Below are positions 47,766 to 58,223 of a DNA stretch of 64,000 nt, piece after piece. Made by a program: the position numbers and the translations under genes. The first letter of the stretch is position 1; the number at the start of each line of letters is the position of its first letter. The notes beneath the pieces were generated by a model. The model did not search any database and had not been told where the DNA came from. It worked only from the letters and a program-made list of their open reading frames with translations. Origin of the DNA: Drosophila persimilis (lineage: Eukaryota > Arthropoda > Insecta > Diptera > Drosophilidae); assembly GCF_003286085.1 (NCBI RefSeq), contig NW_020825322.1, positions 434,001-498,000 on the forward strand, given 5' to 3'.

Positions 47766-48001
47766 TTTTTAGACTCCATTTCTTTTATTTAATGTTAAAA
47801 TACTGTTTTCCAAGCTGATTTGAAACCTAATCAATAATGAAAAGAGCAGCCCAATAAACCAATAGATTTAAAACATTTATTCAATCTCTCTAACCTCCAA
47901 TAAAGAGATGTTTAAGCATAAAAAGTAATTTTACGGGTTTCCATGCGGTCCTGCTTACTGCTCACAACTTAAACAGATTCAGGAGAACAGAAACTAGAGA
48001 A

Positions 48002-48633
48002 TAATCGTCATCTGAATGGCTTGCCCATGATGCAGGTATAAATTGATAGTATCTTGGCCACTGGCCACTGGTTTCTGAAGAACATTTTGAAAGTTGATGT
48101 GGGAAAAACTTCATATAAAATCTTTTAAACGCAGGTCGTTTAAAACTCCTCTTTGAAGATTTTCCCAGATCAACTTTAATTTTGTTTGAAAAACAAAATG
48201 TTTGTGATAATTTGCTCCCAGGACTGCGGCCAGCTGAAGACTTCCTCTTAGACAAGCAAGCCGATGTGGAATCCAATACTACATATGGTGCGGAATACAG
48301 TCCGGTCCGGGCTTGACCGAAACGTCAGCCAAACAAACCAACAGTCAAGTTTCCAGGTGTGAAGCAGGCAATCTAAGTACTGATAAATCAAGTAGACTGT
48401 ACTGCCGTTAAATAGCCAATAATGGGTGGTGCACGAACGATTAAGAACCAATTTTGCAGAAAACAATCGTTTCCCTGTATGTCAAACATATAGATATATG
48501 AAAGAAACGTTATGTTTTGCCAGCACCACTATTTACTCTTACCATTGCCCCTTACGCTAGCTGAGCCTGCAATGTATTTTCATTTTGAAGAAGTTTTCCT
48601 GTACGAACAATTTAAAGACGGAACTGATTTATG
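48002..48633 (+). pseudogene. Decayed protein-coding sequence, frame preserved through stops
   Basis: One + strand frame keeps protein-like composition for about 630 bases but contains about eight in-frame stops, most of them one substitution from a sense codon. Stop-free blocks include NLLNAGRLKLLFEDFPRS (from about 48119), RPAEDFLLDKQADVESNTTY (about 48227-48286), PKRQPNKPTVKFPGVKQAI (after 48316) and PAMYFHFEEVFLYEQFKDGT (about 48570-48630). No matching splice sites would remove the stops. I do not recognise the family. The opposite strand also has open stretches here but with poorer composition. Confidence 0.45.
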
Positions 48634-48871
48634 AACGAAATAAAACTGACAAATAAAATTTTTCGATATTTTCAAAACCAATTTTCATAACCAATTATGT
48701 CAAAAAGCAGCTCTGTCACTATCGATGCTATCGATATTACCGCACAAGGGTGATTCATTCAAATATTTATACAAAAATTATCAATAATTATTATATAGTA
48801 TTATAAAAAAAAAAAAACATTTTAATTGTTTTAAAGTCTAAAATTGAAAGAGTTGTAACTAAGAATTAATA
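48634..48871. other. Intergenic between pseudogene and CCDC137-like gene
   Basis: AT-rich sequence with a perfect DRE at 48729-48736 (TATCGATA, part of ATCGATGCTATCGATA) that is not next to the start of any annotated gene. Confidence 0.5.
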
Positions 48872-49942
48872 TCATGTATTTTTCTCAGCCTTATGCTCTT
48901 TCAGCTTCCGATACAGCAAGACCATCTTTTCGCGTTCAGTCTCCAGCATGGACCGCATGCCGATGGGCAGATCCTTGCGCTTGCCCTTCATTTGCATCTT
49001 TAGGGATACCTTGGGAGATTTCTTGGGGGTGTGGGGAGTGCCGGTGGGTTTGGATGCTATGGGACTATCAGCCTCAGGACTGGCGGATGCCTGCTGCCCC
49101 GGATCCAACAAGGATTTGAGCAGCAGATTCGACTTGCGACCGGGCCGGGCAGTAGTATCGTCTCTTGTCGCCTTGCGAGGACGTGTCTTTAACGATGGCG
49201 GTGCGTGTACAATATCTCCGAAGGCGAATGTATCACGTTTGTACTCCACAATCGGAGAATTTTCATCGTCGGACGACTTCTCTTCTTTGGCCTCCTTAAA
49301 GGCGCGCTTGATTAGCTCCTTGCTGGTCTTTGCATCCATGGTGGGCTTTTGGTTCGTCTTTTTGCGGCCGCCCTTTTTCCCTGCGTTGCGCTGCTCCTTC
49401 TGCTTCTGCTTGAGCAGCTCGTCAATTTCGTTTTTGGGCCGTTTCTGGACTGTTATTTCACCCGTCTTGGGGTTGCGTATCACACTAACTCCGTACTTGG
49501 CCTCGTATTGGGCCTCACGCACCGAGGCATTGGTAATACGGTTTACGCGGCGCAGATAGTCCGTGTCCGTCTCATTGGCAAACTGCTTAATGTTGCGTGT
49601 GTTTTTCGAGGCACTCTGTTTGTCCGACGATTTCGTGGAGGACTTGGGCTTGTCCTCCTTCCCGATTTCGCCTAGTTTCAGTTTCTTGCCGGCCTTGGCC
49701 CCGTCTGCCAACTGTTGGAACTGCTTGAATTTGAACGAGACATGCTGTTCATCGCTCTTAGTAGGTGGATTGTTCGTCACTTTGGACAGCCTGTAGGGGA
49801 GGAACAACATTTCAGTGCTATTTGGGATGCCACGGTGGATTGGGATGGAATGGACTCACTTCTTTTCCCTCTGTTCTTGTTGCTTGAGAGGATCACGGAT
49901 GCCGTGATGCTTGCGCACTGGTATTTTCCGTGCTCGAGCCAT
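48872..49942 (-). CDS. CCDC137 homologue (basic nuclear/nucleolar coiled-coil protein)
   Basis: Two exons, 49942-49860 and 49790-48872, give 333 residues in phase. The sequence starts MARARKIPVRKHHGIRDPLK and is highly Lys-rich. Its order of blocks parallels vertebrate CCDC137: a VSFKFKQFQQLADG segment, a TDYLRRVNRITNASVREAQ segment, then DTFAFGDIVHAPPSLKTRPR, a PGRKSNLLLKSLLDPG segment, and a C-terminal RSMLETEREKMVLLYRKLKE helix. Human CCDC137 is a nucleolar/chromosome-periphery protein; the fly role is not known to me. DRE sequences at 50003-50029 lie 60-90 bases upstream of the ATG. Confidence 0.88.
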
Positions 49943-50000
49943 TATTTGTGATTGTGGGTCGAACTCGTGGTTTTATTTACGCTAAAACGTAGCAGCCTGG

Positions 50001-50029
50001 TCATCGATATCGATCAATGACTATCGATG
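50001..50029. promoter_or_regulatory. DRE cluster of the CCDC137-like promoter
   Basis: ATCGATATCGAT at 50003-50014 and TATCGATG at 50022-50029 are overlapping or partial DREF sites directly upstream of the - strand gene. Confidence 0.55.
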
Positions 50030-50425
50030 TTTCACGTTCGTTCAGTGCTGAAAAGCGACTATAGTTGTTGTTTGAAATAATTGGCGCGAAGATGAATTTG
50101 GGTAGAAATTATAACATCAAATATTAATTACGATTGAAAGTATTTTTTACAAGTGTTTTAATTAAAATTGTATCAAATATGAACAGAAGCTCTTGGTATT
50201 AGAAATAGAAATACACTTAGGGTAGATTAATAAAGAAATTTGTGTTTCATAGAAACTTTTAAAATGTTGATTTGAAATAATTATAGTAGATTTATGTATT
50301 ATCGTTTCGTTTCTTAAATGATTTTGAACTCTGGTACCCACTAATTATGTTAATCAATGTATTTCTACGATTGTGAACCATTTAATGGCAGAAGGTGTGG
50401 CTGCTTATGTTGATCCAATCATGGG
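50030..50425. other. Intergenic
   Basis: AT-rich sequence, probably promoter-proximal for the gene on the left and 3' UTR for the gene on the right. No further structure seen. Confidence 0.5.
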
Positions 50426-52081
50426 CTATAGGTTATATCCGTTCTTTGTCTCATCCTCGTTGTTGTCGTCGCTAAAGTTTAGCATGAAATCGTCATTGAG
50501 ATCCAGGTTGTTATCGCCGTTGGATTCTGAGAAATGAAAGGAGGTGCCATTCGGGGTAATCATACTATTTGAGTCCTGCTGATAGCCTAACGGCGTCGAA
50601 GGACGCACAAACTGAGACTCCTCTGACTCGACCGCAACTGCTGTCTGTGGTTCCTTCTTTGTTCCTTCCGAAGTCTCTGCTTTACTATCGATTTCCATGA
50701 CATTTTCCTGTTCTTGGTTTTCAAAGCTTGGAAATAAATTTGAAAAATCCTTAAAGCCCGTGGACGTGGACTTGACAACATTCGCGGCAATTTCTGGCGG
50801 GGCCAATAGTCGTATGTCGACAGCTGGGAGTATCTCCACTTGAGTAACTTTTGCCTTTTTTGGTCGCGTGGCCCAGTCCAAGTCCGTGTAAAAGTCCTTC
50901 AGGGAATCATCAATTGCTTTGGTGAATGTCGATCCCAATGCTCCGTCATCGTTCTCGTTGTAGCTTGAGGCGGAGCCAGCCGGAGACGGTGCAAAGTGCA
51001 CCAGTTTGGTGGGACTTGCAACGCGCTTGCGCTCGCCCTCTTGCTTCTCCACCAATATGGAGCGCATTGGTGGCGCCTCCTCGCGATCTTCGAACTCCGG
51101 TTTTTTGGCGCCTTTGAGAAAGTCCGTGATAAAAGTCATGGCCGACTGCAGAATCATGTTGCTGGCCTCTGCCATTACAGAGGGACGTGCCGCAGGAAGG
51201 CGTTCTGCGGGTTTCGTCCACTTTTGAACATTTGTAATGCGCGGCTTAATCTTCTGTGGATGTAGAAATATGTGAATGGATAACGCTTCCATTTGACTTG
51301 AGCATTTGATCGGGTACCAACCTCATCTCGCACCTGGTGGATCTCATTTCTCAACTTGAGTATATAGACTATCTTCTTGTTGCGATAGGATGTGGAGGAT
51401 TTAATTTTGTTACTCCACTGTAGAAGCATGGCATGTATCTCCCTTTCGTTACGCAACAGCTCATCTGCGGCCTCATTCATGGTGCGCCGCATCTGGCGGA
51501 AATTTTGCACTGAAATGTGCAAATGGAAAATGGATATAGTGATTGCTCTTTTTGCACATATCGAACTCGAATATTACCAATTTGTCGACTCTCTAAGGCC
51601 GCCTGGCTCTCGTGAACGGTGCCGCATCGTTTTTCCACGTCTTTGATCTCCTCCATGACCGCCCCCTGCTTAAGGTGTACAGTTAATCGCAGAATGTCTT
51701 GGATTTGTGCTTCAGTCATATGGTTTTCTATGTCTAGGATACGGCCATAGCAGGCAGTCGCTATTTTCGCTGCCAATTCTGCCTCGAACCTGCACTCCTC
51801 CATGGATTTAGCCGCCTTTCTCACCAGTTTCGCATCTACTTTCTGATCCTCTAGCTGTAACTGTAGTCCTGTGTAGTAAAAAATGTTTGTGGGGGTGTGT
51901 GTGTGTGTATAAGTGCGGGAATGTGTTTATTTTATTGCGGAGCTTGCGTACGGTTTACGCTGTGCTTCAGTTTTTTATTGTGCTGCAGTGCTTCTTCGAA
52001 CTCCTGCATAGACTGGCCTATTTTGGGATATCTGGCGCACATATTGCCCATGTGCGCCATTACTGCCGGCATTTTATCCAT
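50426..52081 (-). CDS. Coiled-coil protein with acidic tail; candidate corolla (synaptonemal complex)
   Basis: Exons (-): 52081-51959, 51860-51578, 51509-51334, 51253-50426, giving 469 residues in phase. The exon 3 donor is uncertain by nine bases (GTGCGA at 51333 or GTTGGT at 51324), and the exon 1/2 junction has an alternative. Residues 1-200 are helical and heptad-like (IGQSMQEFEEALQHNKKLKH, RKAAKSMEECRFEAELAAKI, LRNEREIHAMLLQWSNKI). The C-terminal half is disordered and acidic, ending in a DDNNEDETKNGYNL-type tail. I do not see an enzyme motif. Corolla, a fast-evolving X-linked synaptonemal-complex coiled-coil protein, fits in general character and probable chromosome, but I cannot confirm it by sequence. 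Confidence 0.8.
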
Positions 52082-52482
52082 GTTTTCAGTTTATTTTAAT
52101 TTTGTTTTGTTGCAATGGCGTCGTTTCGGTTAGGATTGAATTTGATCGATAGGTAGCCGCCTCGATTTATCCTCTTCAGTACTGGAAAACGCTTAGCAAA
52201 TACTATCGGTATTGTGGTTTTTATTGTTATTATTATATTTAATGCCAGAAAATACGGTAAAAGTAACGTTTTATAAAAAAAGAAACAAAAAGCTTTTAGT
52301 GCTTTTACGTGGACAATAATTTGTAACGCACGTATCGCTCTAATCTGGCAGCGCAGAACAGTGCTGTAAAGCGTGCACTGAAACAGCTGTAAGCGGTGCT
52401 TGTTGAAAACCGACTATATTTTCATATAACAGCAAATTTTCACATTGCCTTCGTAGAGTTGTTTCGACTGGGAAACGCTAAA
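52082..52482. promoter_or_regulatory. Bidirectional promoter region
   Basis: Four hundred bases separate the divergent starts of the coiled-coil gene (-) and ND-24 (+). ATCGATAG, a partial DRE, lies at about 52145. Both promoters must lie here unless there are remote 5' exons. Confidence 0.6.
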
Positions 52483-53467
52483 ATGCTGACGAGTTGTGCC
52501 TCGAAGACGCTGGCCGCCGTGGTAAGTAGCAGTAGCCCAGGGCGGCCCCACCACTGCCAGTGACACGGATAGCCAGTCGCCTCCGTGGGTTATATAATTT
52601 AGGCATAGAAAAACAATAACATTTAACATCCTGCCCATCGTACGTTTTCAGCGCGGCGGCATGCGCGCCATTGCCACCAGCGGTGTCCAGCGCAGCGACA
52701 ATCTGTTTGTGCATCGCGACACACCGGAGGACAATCCCAACATACCGTTCGAGTTCACGGCGGAGAACAAGAAGCGTGTGGAGGCCATCATGAGCATATA
52801 TCCGGAGGGGCACAAGCGCGGCGCCATGATCCCGCTGCTGGATTTGGCCCAGCGCCAGTACGGCTGGCTGCCATTATCGGCCATGCACAAGGTGGCCGAG
52901 ATCCTTGAACTCCCAAACATGCGCGTCTACGAGGTGGCCACATTCTACACAATGTTCTTGCGCAAGCCCACCGGAAAGTACCACATTCAGGTGTGCACCA
53001 CAACACCCTGCTGGCTGCGCGGATCCGATGAGATCCTCGAGACATGCAAGAAGCAGCTGGGCATCGGCATCGGGGAGATCAGCAAGGACAAGAAGTTCAC
53101 CATCTCCGAGGTGGAGTGCCTGGGTGCATGCGTCAATGCACCCATGGTGGCGGTCAACGATGATTACTATGTAAGTGAACAGTAGACAGCACATAATTAC
53201 AATATATCTTTAACCCTTTGTCTTTTGCAGGAGGATCTGACCGCCAAAGATATGCAGGATATACTGCGGGATCTGAAAGCAGACAAGATATCGCCACCTG
53301 GTCCACGCAATGGGCGCTTCGCTAGCGAGCCCAAGGGCAAGCCCACATCATTAACCGAAGAGCCTAAGGAGGCTGGTTTCGCTGTCCAACGTTGCGTAGA
53401 ATTTGGGGATGAGCCGGAAGACGACGAAGAAGAAGAGCCCGGAAAGGAAGCCCCCAAAAAGCCTTAG
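52483..53467 (+). CDS. ND-24: NADH dehydrogenase 24 kDa subunit (NDUFV2)
   Basis: Matrix-arm subunit of mitochondrial complex I carrying the [2Fe-2S] cluster N1a. Exons 52483-52521, 52652-53170 and 53231-53467 give 264 residues in phase. Residues 1-35 form an Arg/Ser-rich mitochondrial presequence ([19 protein letters not shown]). The thioredoxin-like core is strongly conserved, including [20 protein letters not shown] and [14 protein letters not shown]. All four cluster ligands are present: C128 and C133 (VCTTTPC) and C169 and C173 (ECLGAC). The C-terminus has an unusually acidic end ([16 protein letters not shown]). AATAAA lies at 53518-53523. A testis paralogue (ND-24L) exists in D. melanogaster; the presence of introns fits the parent gene. 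Confidence 0.95.
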
Positions 53468-53517
53468 GTTAGGCTTCAGAGCAAATCCTATTCACAGATT
53501 GTCGAAGGAAAAAGTTA

Positions 53518-53523
53518 AATAAA
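53518..53523 (+). terminator. ND-24: ND-24 poly(A) signal
   Basis: AATAAA 50 bases after the stop codon, a typical position for a short fly 3' UTR. Confidence 0.7.
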
Positions 53524-54838
53524 CGTTAAGCAACTCCAAGAAACAAGGTTCAACCTATAAATAATTGCTAAAAATTTACCCTTTTTTCTTACTTTATGTT
53601 GTTTATTGTTCTTTATATTTTGTGATTCGATGAAGAGCTAAAAGATGTTCCTACCTGTACCTGGTACCTAGAAATTGTACAAAAAGCATTCAAGAGTCTG
53701 AAAACACTTCATGTCCTGGGATATGCTTAGGTTTCCGTTTTTCCGTACATCATTTTTGGGTTATAAGTATTTCCAGTAGTTCTCTAGTATTTTTTCTGTT
53801 CTGTTTGCAGTAAAAAAAGGTCCCATCAGCGGATCTCTGAGTCGAGCATGTGTTAGCAATTATAGGACATTCTCTTTTATGCTATCCGCTTGTGCGTGTC
53901 GAGTCGAGCATCAAATGGAGCAAGCAGTCGAATGGGAGCAAGGAAGTACGCAAATATGGTAAGAAATTAAACTTGAAATCCCTTTTAAACCACCCTTCCA
54001 ATTGCCTGTTCAACTTTAAAGAGTTGCCAAATTGGACAATTCATTGACGAATGGATCAAAAAGAGCTGCGAAATTCCATTCAGATACGTTAACTTTGCTA
54101 ATTAGACAACTTATTTGACAGTCGAATACGGGAGGATTGTATTATATTGTGTACACACATTATTTTATTTATTAATTATACATTAAGAGGCGACTCGACT
54201 GCGCCCTACTACACTGATGCGCATACACTGTTAACACCGGTGTATATGCTTTAGAAGGGTAGTACTACGATGATAGTGCGTTCAGATGCACTAAAATCTT
54301 ACAAACTAGTGCCAGTTTACTCTTCGAACGCAGTCCTGGAACAGGCGCGGTGCTGCTACTGTGTCTGATACGTGTGTCCTGTCCATGGCACTCCTCCACA
54401 CGGTGGCCTTTTACTCATAGTTGATAGATATTAAACTGTCTGTGTTGCACTCCATTTAAATTATTGAATTATTTGTTGTGGTGTCTGGTCTGTCCATCGA
54501 ATGGGGTGAAGGGATTGTGTTTGGGATGTATGCTGGGGCTTGGATCTTCCTGCCAAGCCACAAAGAACGCCAGCGCGGGTCAAAAAAAAAAACAAAAAAA
54601 TCAATAATTCTATAAAAACTCTACCCGAGATCTACATCTACATTCTTCATGTGTGTAGGGGGTGGGGTTGTAGATGGATCTCCAGGGGAATTTCTGCTGC
54701 AACGTCTTTCGATCTTCCTTCCTGTCCCCCTTTACGCCATATCTCACTCCTCTCCATAAAAGACGCTGTGTGCGAAAGGCATCAGACATTAGGCATTAGA
54801 ATCGAGGAATAGAGGCTGTTGTTTTTTTTATTCTTTTC
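53524..54838. other. Intergenic between convergent ND-24 and dual-chromodomain gene
   Basis: No coding sequence is supported. A short imperfect hairpin, GCGCATACACTG...ACCGGTGTATATGCT, lies at about 54220-54251. The right end presumably holds the 3' UTR of the chromodomain gene. Confidence 0.5.
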
Positions 54839-56291
54839 TCACCGATTCTTGGCTGCGGCCCGCTTGGACGATCGTTCGATGCGATTCGCTATATTAGTGC
54901 GTGGATAGCACTCGTTCACCAGTCGTTTGGTCTTCTTGGGCGCCTCACGGAGCTCCTTGGTTTCAACGTTACGCTGTGACACCAAGCCACGCTTGTATTT
55001 CTCGATCAGTCCTCCACAGGACAGATTCTTTTCGGGCTCCCATGTATCGTCTTTGGGCCCGAAACCCTTCCAGCGTATGCGATATAGGCCACCAGCTTCA
55101 GCGTCCTCAATAAAATCAACGACACGCTCGACGACCCATTCCTTTTCGGGATCATCGATGGTGGACTTCTTGCTGGACGACTGCTTGCTGCTGGCTTCTT
55201 TTTTGCCAACAGATTTGCCGGCAACACCAGTTTTATTCGATGAAGTTTTTTTGGGTCTTCCGATCTTGCTGTCGTCATTGTCTTTGGCATGGAGCGGTCC
55301 GAATTGAGTGGATATTGCCTGCTGGACAATGCAAGGCGTATAGTAATTGTATATAACGAGAGAGTGAAAGAGAGAGCGATAGAGAGAGAAAGAGACAGAG
55401 CGTTTAAGCGAGAAGGTTCGAGTTAGAAAGAGGCAAAAACTCACTTTTTTACGGAATTCCGCGATCAGATCATCGCAATTCAAATCAATTTCCGGCTCCC
55501 AGGTGTCCGAGTCCAAATCGTAGCCCTTCCAGCGTATCAGAAAATAGGAGGCGCCGCGCACCTTCTTGTGGCCAATAATGGCGTCCACCTAGAAATTTAC
55601 AGATTTTTTTAGGTTAAAGCAAACTCTAACGCAGAGCGACTGTCTTTACTCTATCACTTACTTCGTACTCCAACTCTGTGTCGACATCTTGCTGCTTTGT
55701 GTCAAAATCGTCATCGGACTTAGCTAAGGATTCGTCATCGACAGCGTCCTCGTAGTCACCATCCGAATCTGAATCTTTTTTGGCGGCGGCCGCCTTTTTT
55801 TTGCCATTGTTGTTCGATTTGCCCTTGGATGCCACCGATGTGGTAGCGGTGGCTGCCTTCGTCGATTTTGGTTTGGCCTGTTTGCGGGGCTTCTTGGCCG
55901 GCGGACCCCCACCTGTCGACTCGTTCGAATTGGAACTCTTGCTGCCATTCAGCGGAAGATCATCGCTGTCATCGGAGTCGCTATCTATGGACTTGGATTT
56001 CGACTTCGATTTGGACGTGCCGCCAGCGGAGCCAGCGACTTTGGAGGCGCCATCGTGGCCAACGGCGGCGCCCGAGCCTGAGGACTTGCGTTTGTGCTGT
56101 TTGGAGCGTTGCTTCTGGGAGGAGCTGCCGCTTAACGAGGATACGGTGTCGTTCTTATCGGAGCTGCCGTCCTTCGAGTCGAGACCATCTTCGGAGTCGT
56201 CGGCGCCACCGCCGTTCTTGTGTTTGGCCTCTGCCTCCGATTTTTTGCGGCTCATCTCTTCGAGCACCTTCTTTTTACCCAATTTACCCAT
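54839..56291 (-). CDS. Dual-chromodomain protein (HP1/CDY-like reader)
   Basis: Exons (-): 56291-55662, 55588-55445 and 55321-54839 give 418 residues. Residues 1-205 are Ser/Lys/Asp-rich and disordered. Chromodomain 1 is about residues 206-257 (IIGHKKVRGASYFLIRWKGY, DTWEPEIDL). Chromodomain 2 is about 319-369 (WVVERVVDFIEDAEAGGLYR, IRWKGFGPKDDTWEP). Aromatic-cage positions are filled (Tyr-Trp-Tyr in the first, Trp-Trp-Phe in the second), so both could bind methyl-lysine histone tails. There is no chromoshadow domain. The C-terminus is basic (ERSSKRAAAKNR). The 123-base second intron has no stop and is divisible by three, so its retention would add 41 residues. It may correspond to D. melanogaster CG8289, by memory only. 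Confidence 0.92.
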
Positions 56292-56479
56292 TATTGTGGA
56301 TGGTTGTGGATCGTTTGCAAGTTGTTTAATTTAATAACGTTTCCTCAGTGTCCACCTTTGAGAACACGGGAGCTTATTAACCGAAAGTCCCTTCTTTTTT
56401 GCCGCGAAAAAAACAGTAAATGTGAAGAAGAAAACGAGCTAAGTGCCTTAGTATTGGCGAATGTACAGTACTGTCAGTG

Positions 56480-56830
56480 TGAGCCTTAGAAAAATACCGA
56501 AACTACGTCACAAATTTTAAAATATACCATACATCTTCTGATGAATTATTTGCATTCAAGTTGCATCATATTCCTCGTTTTTGATATTCGGTTGATTACT
56601 TCTAGCTAGCTCTGACCCTCAGCTATAAACTTATAATTTAATCCGATTGTTAAATTAATTTCTTACAAGACTGGTTAGATTGAAGTTTTCATCTTTATTG
56701 CATTGCTTATAAAATAAGGTTTAAGCAAAAATGGTCAAAAAAAATTTCCACTAAATGATTTTTTTTACATGGTAACTACACGCTAACTACACATATTCTA
56801 CATATTAACTACATTTTTATGTAATTACCA
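56480..56830 (+). repeat. Dispersed diverged repeat, copy 2
   Basis: Contains ATATTCCTCG, TTTGATATTCGGTTGATTAC, TAGCTAGCT and CTACACATATTCTACATATT blocks in the same order as 47376-47765. Confidence 0.6.
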
Positions 56831-57194
56831 AAAGCGCCACCTGAAGGGGAAATATGTATACGTTTTAAAAATGTTTGACTGTTTATTTTCATATAAGCCT
56901 TATAGAATTGCCAGTGTGAAAAACCTCCGAAATAAACACTTGCATGCCTTTGCTTTCGACATTTTTGAGAAACATTTTAGAGATTTTTCATTGCAAACGA
57001 TCAGGAATTCGAGCTGATCACAAATTAGTATTCTATGTGGTCTGGGACATGGCTCTAAGTGGCATTTCTACACGATTTCTACATTGAAGAAGTATAAGGA
57101 TAAGTATAAGTACAATACGTATAAGCTTGCAGGGTGTGTAAGCTAGACATGATGGCAAGAAAATCTGTGTGACCTCGGAATTAGCGATAAAATA

Positions 57195-57475
57195 TATGTT
57201 CTGACCTCAGAAATACCACTAATATACCGATAAAAAACGAACTTAGCCCACTTAAGCTCTCTCTATTTACACAGGTGATCAGCTTGAGTTAAGCCGGGTA
57301 AAATCATGGTGTTTGTTAAGTTCTTCACCAATAAGAAAAAAGCATCAAATCTTTCACCTGAGCCACAGTTTCATAATTTTCGTGGAGTGCGTTTTACTGC
57401 CCACTGGTCGATAACGGGCTAATCGTTCGTTGTCCATTATTGGGAAAGCATATTCCTTCATATCGTGAAGTGGTA
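57195..57475 (+). repeat. Dispersed diverged repeat, copy 3
   Basis: Contains TCTGACCTCAGAAATACC, TTAGCCCACTTAAG, CCCACTGGTCGATAACGGG and CTAATCGTTCGTTGTCC blocks. It matches the first half of copy 1 but lacks the TAGCTAGCT half. Confidence 0.6.
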
Positions 57476-57852
57476 GTAGCTAACGGATGAAATTTGTATA
57501 TCAATAAATCGATATTCATTAATCGATAGTATATCGGTGATATTTTTTTGGACTGGCGAAAATATTGATCTGAATTGTGGGATATATCATCAACGGAACT
57601 ACTTTTCAGAATTTTGAGCAAGTTGACACTAGTTTTTAGTTGTTTCACGTCGTTAGATCAGATATACAGACTTGATTGTACTTATCGATGCACAGGGCAC
57701 TTATTTGCGATAGGACGTAACTTAGCTGTTATTTATTTTTAATGACAACCATGACTTAAATACCATAAAAATCTCGTATATGTAAAAATATCGTATATGT
57801 AGGTCTAAAAATGTTTATATCAGATAGGCATGCATGCCAAACAATAATTAAG

Positions 57853-57890
57853 CAGATATCGATGGCATCGATTATAGCTATCGGGTTTCA
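57853..57890. promoter_or_regulatory. DRE-like cluster upstream of Erv41
   Basis: TATCGATG at 57857-57864, GCATCGATT at 57866-57874 and GCTATCGGG at 57878-57886 lie about 350 bases upstream of the Erv41 start codon. None is a perfect 8-mer. Confidence 0.4.
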
Positions 57891-58223
57891 TCTACGGTAT
57901 TGTGCCAGCCCTGGCTTAAATCAAATCAGCTGATTCGGTAACCGGCAATTAAATTATTTGTGACATTTCACCGATAGGTTTTGATAAGATTACAATTTCT
58001 CGAGATAAGACTGGCCAAGCCATAGTCCTAGTGGACCGACAAACGGTACACATAAGCCCACACAAGCGCATATGCCTGCGGGAATTGGTGGGGGCTTGGC
58101 GAAAAAGAAGGTGGGCTGAGGCGCGAGCTTGGAGTACGTGGCAATCATGCCGCCAGCGAGCCGCAATTAAAGCGATTCAATTGGCTTGAAAACAGACACA
58201 CATTCGTCTCTCAACCAAGCAAA

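Larger units (their letters stand above)
56292..58223. other. Intergenic between divergent chromodomain gene and Erv41
   Basis: AT-rich sequence with two diverged copies of a dispersed repeat (56480-56830, 57195-57475) and clustered TATCGAT-type sites (57853-57890). No reading frame is supported. Confidence 0.5.

Noticed and set aside
47962-48276. 104-codon - strand frame overlapping the pseudogene
   Set aside because: It lacks an ATG at its start and its composition is less protein-like than the + strand frame with stops.
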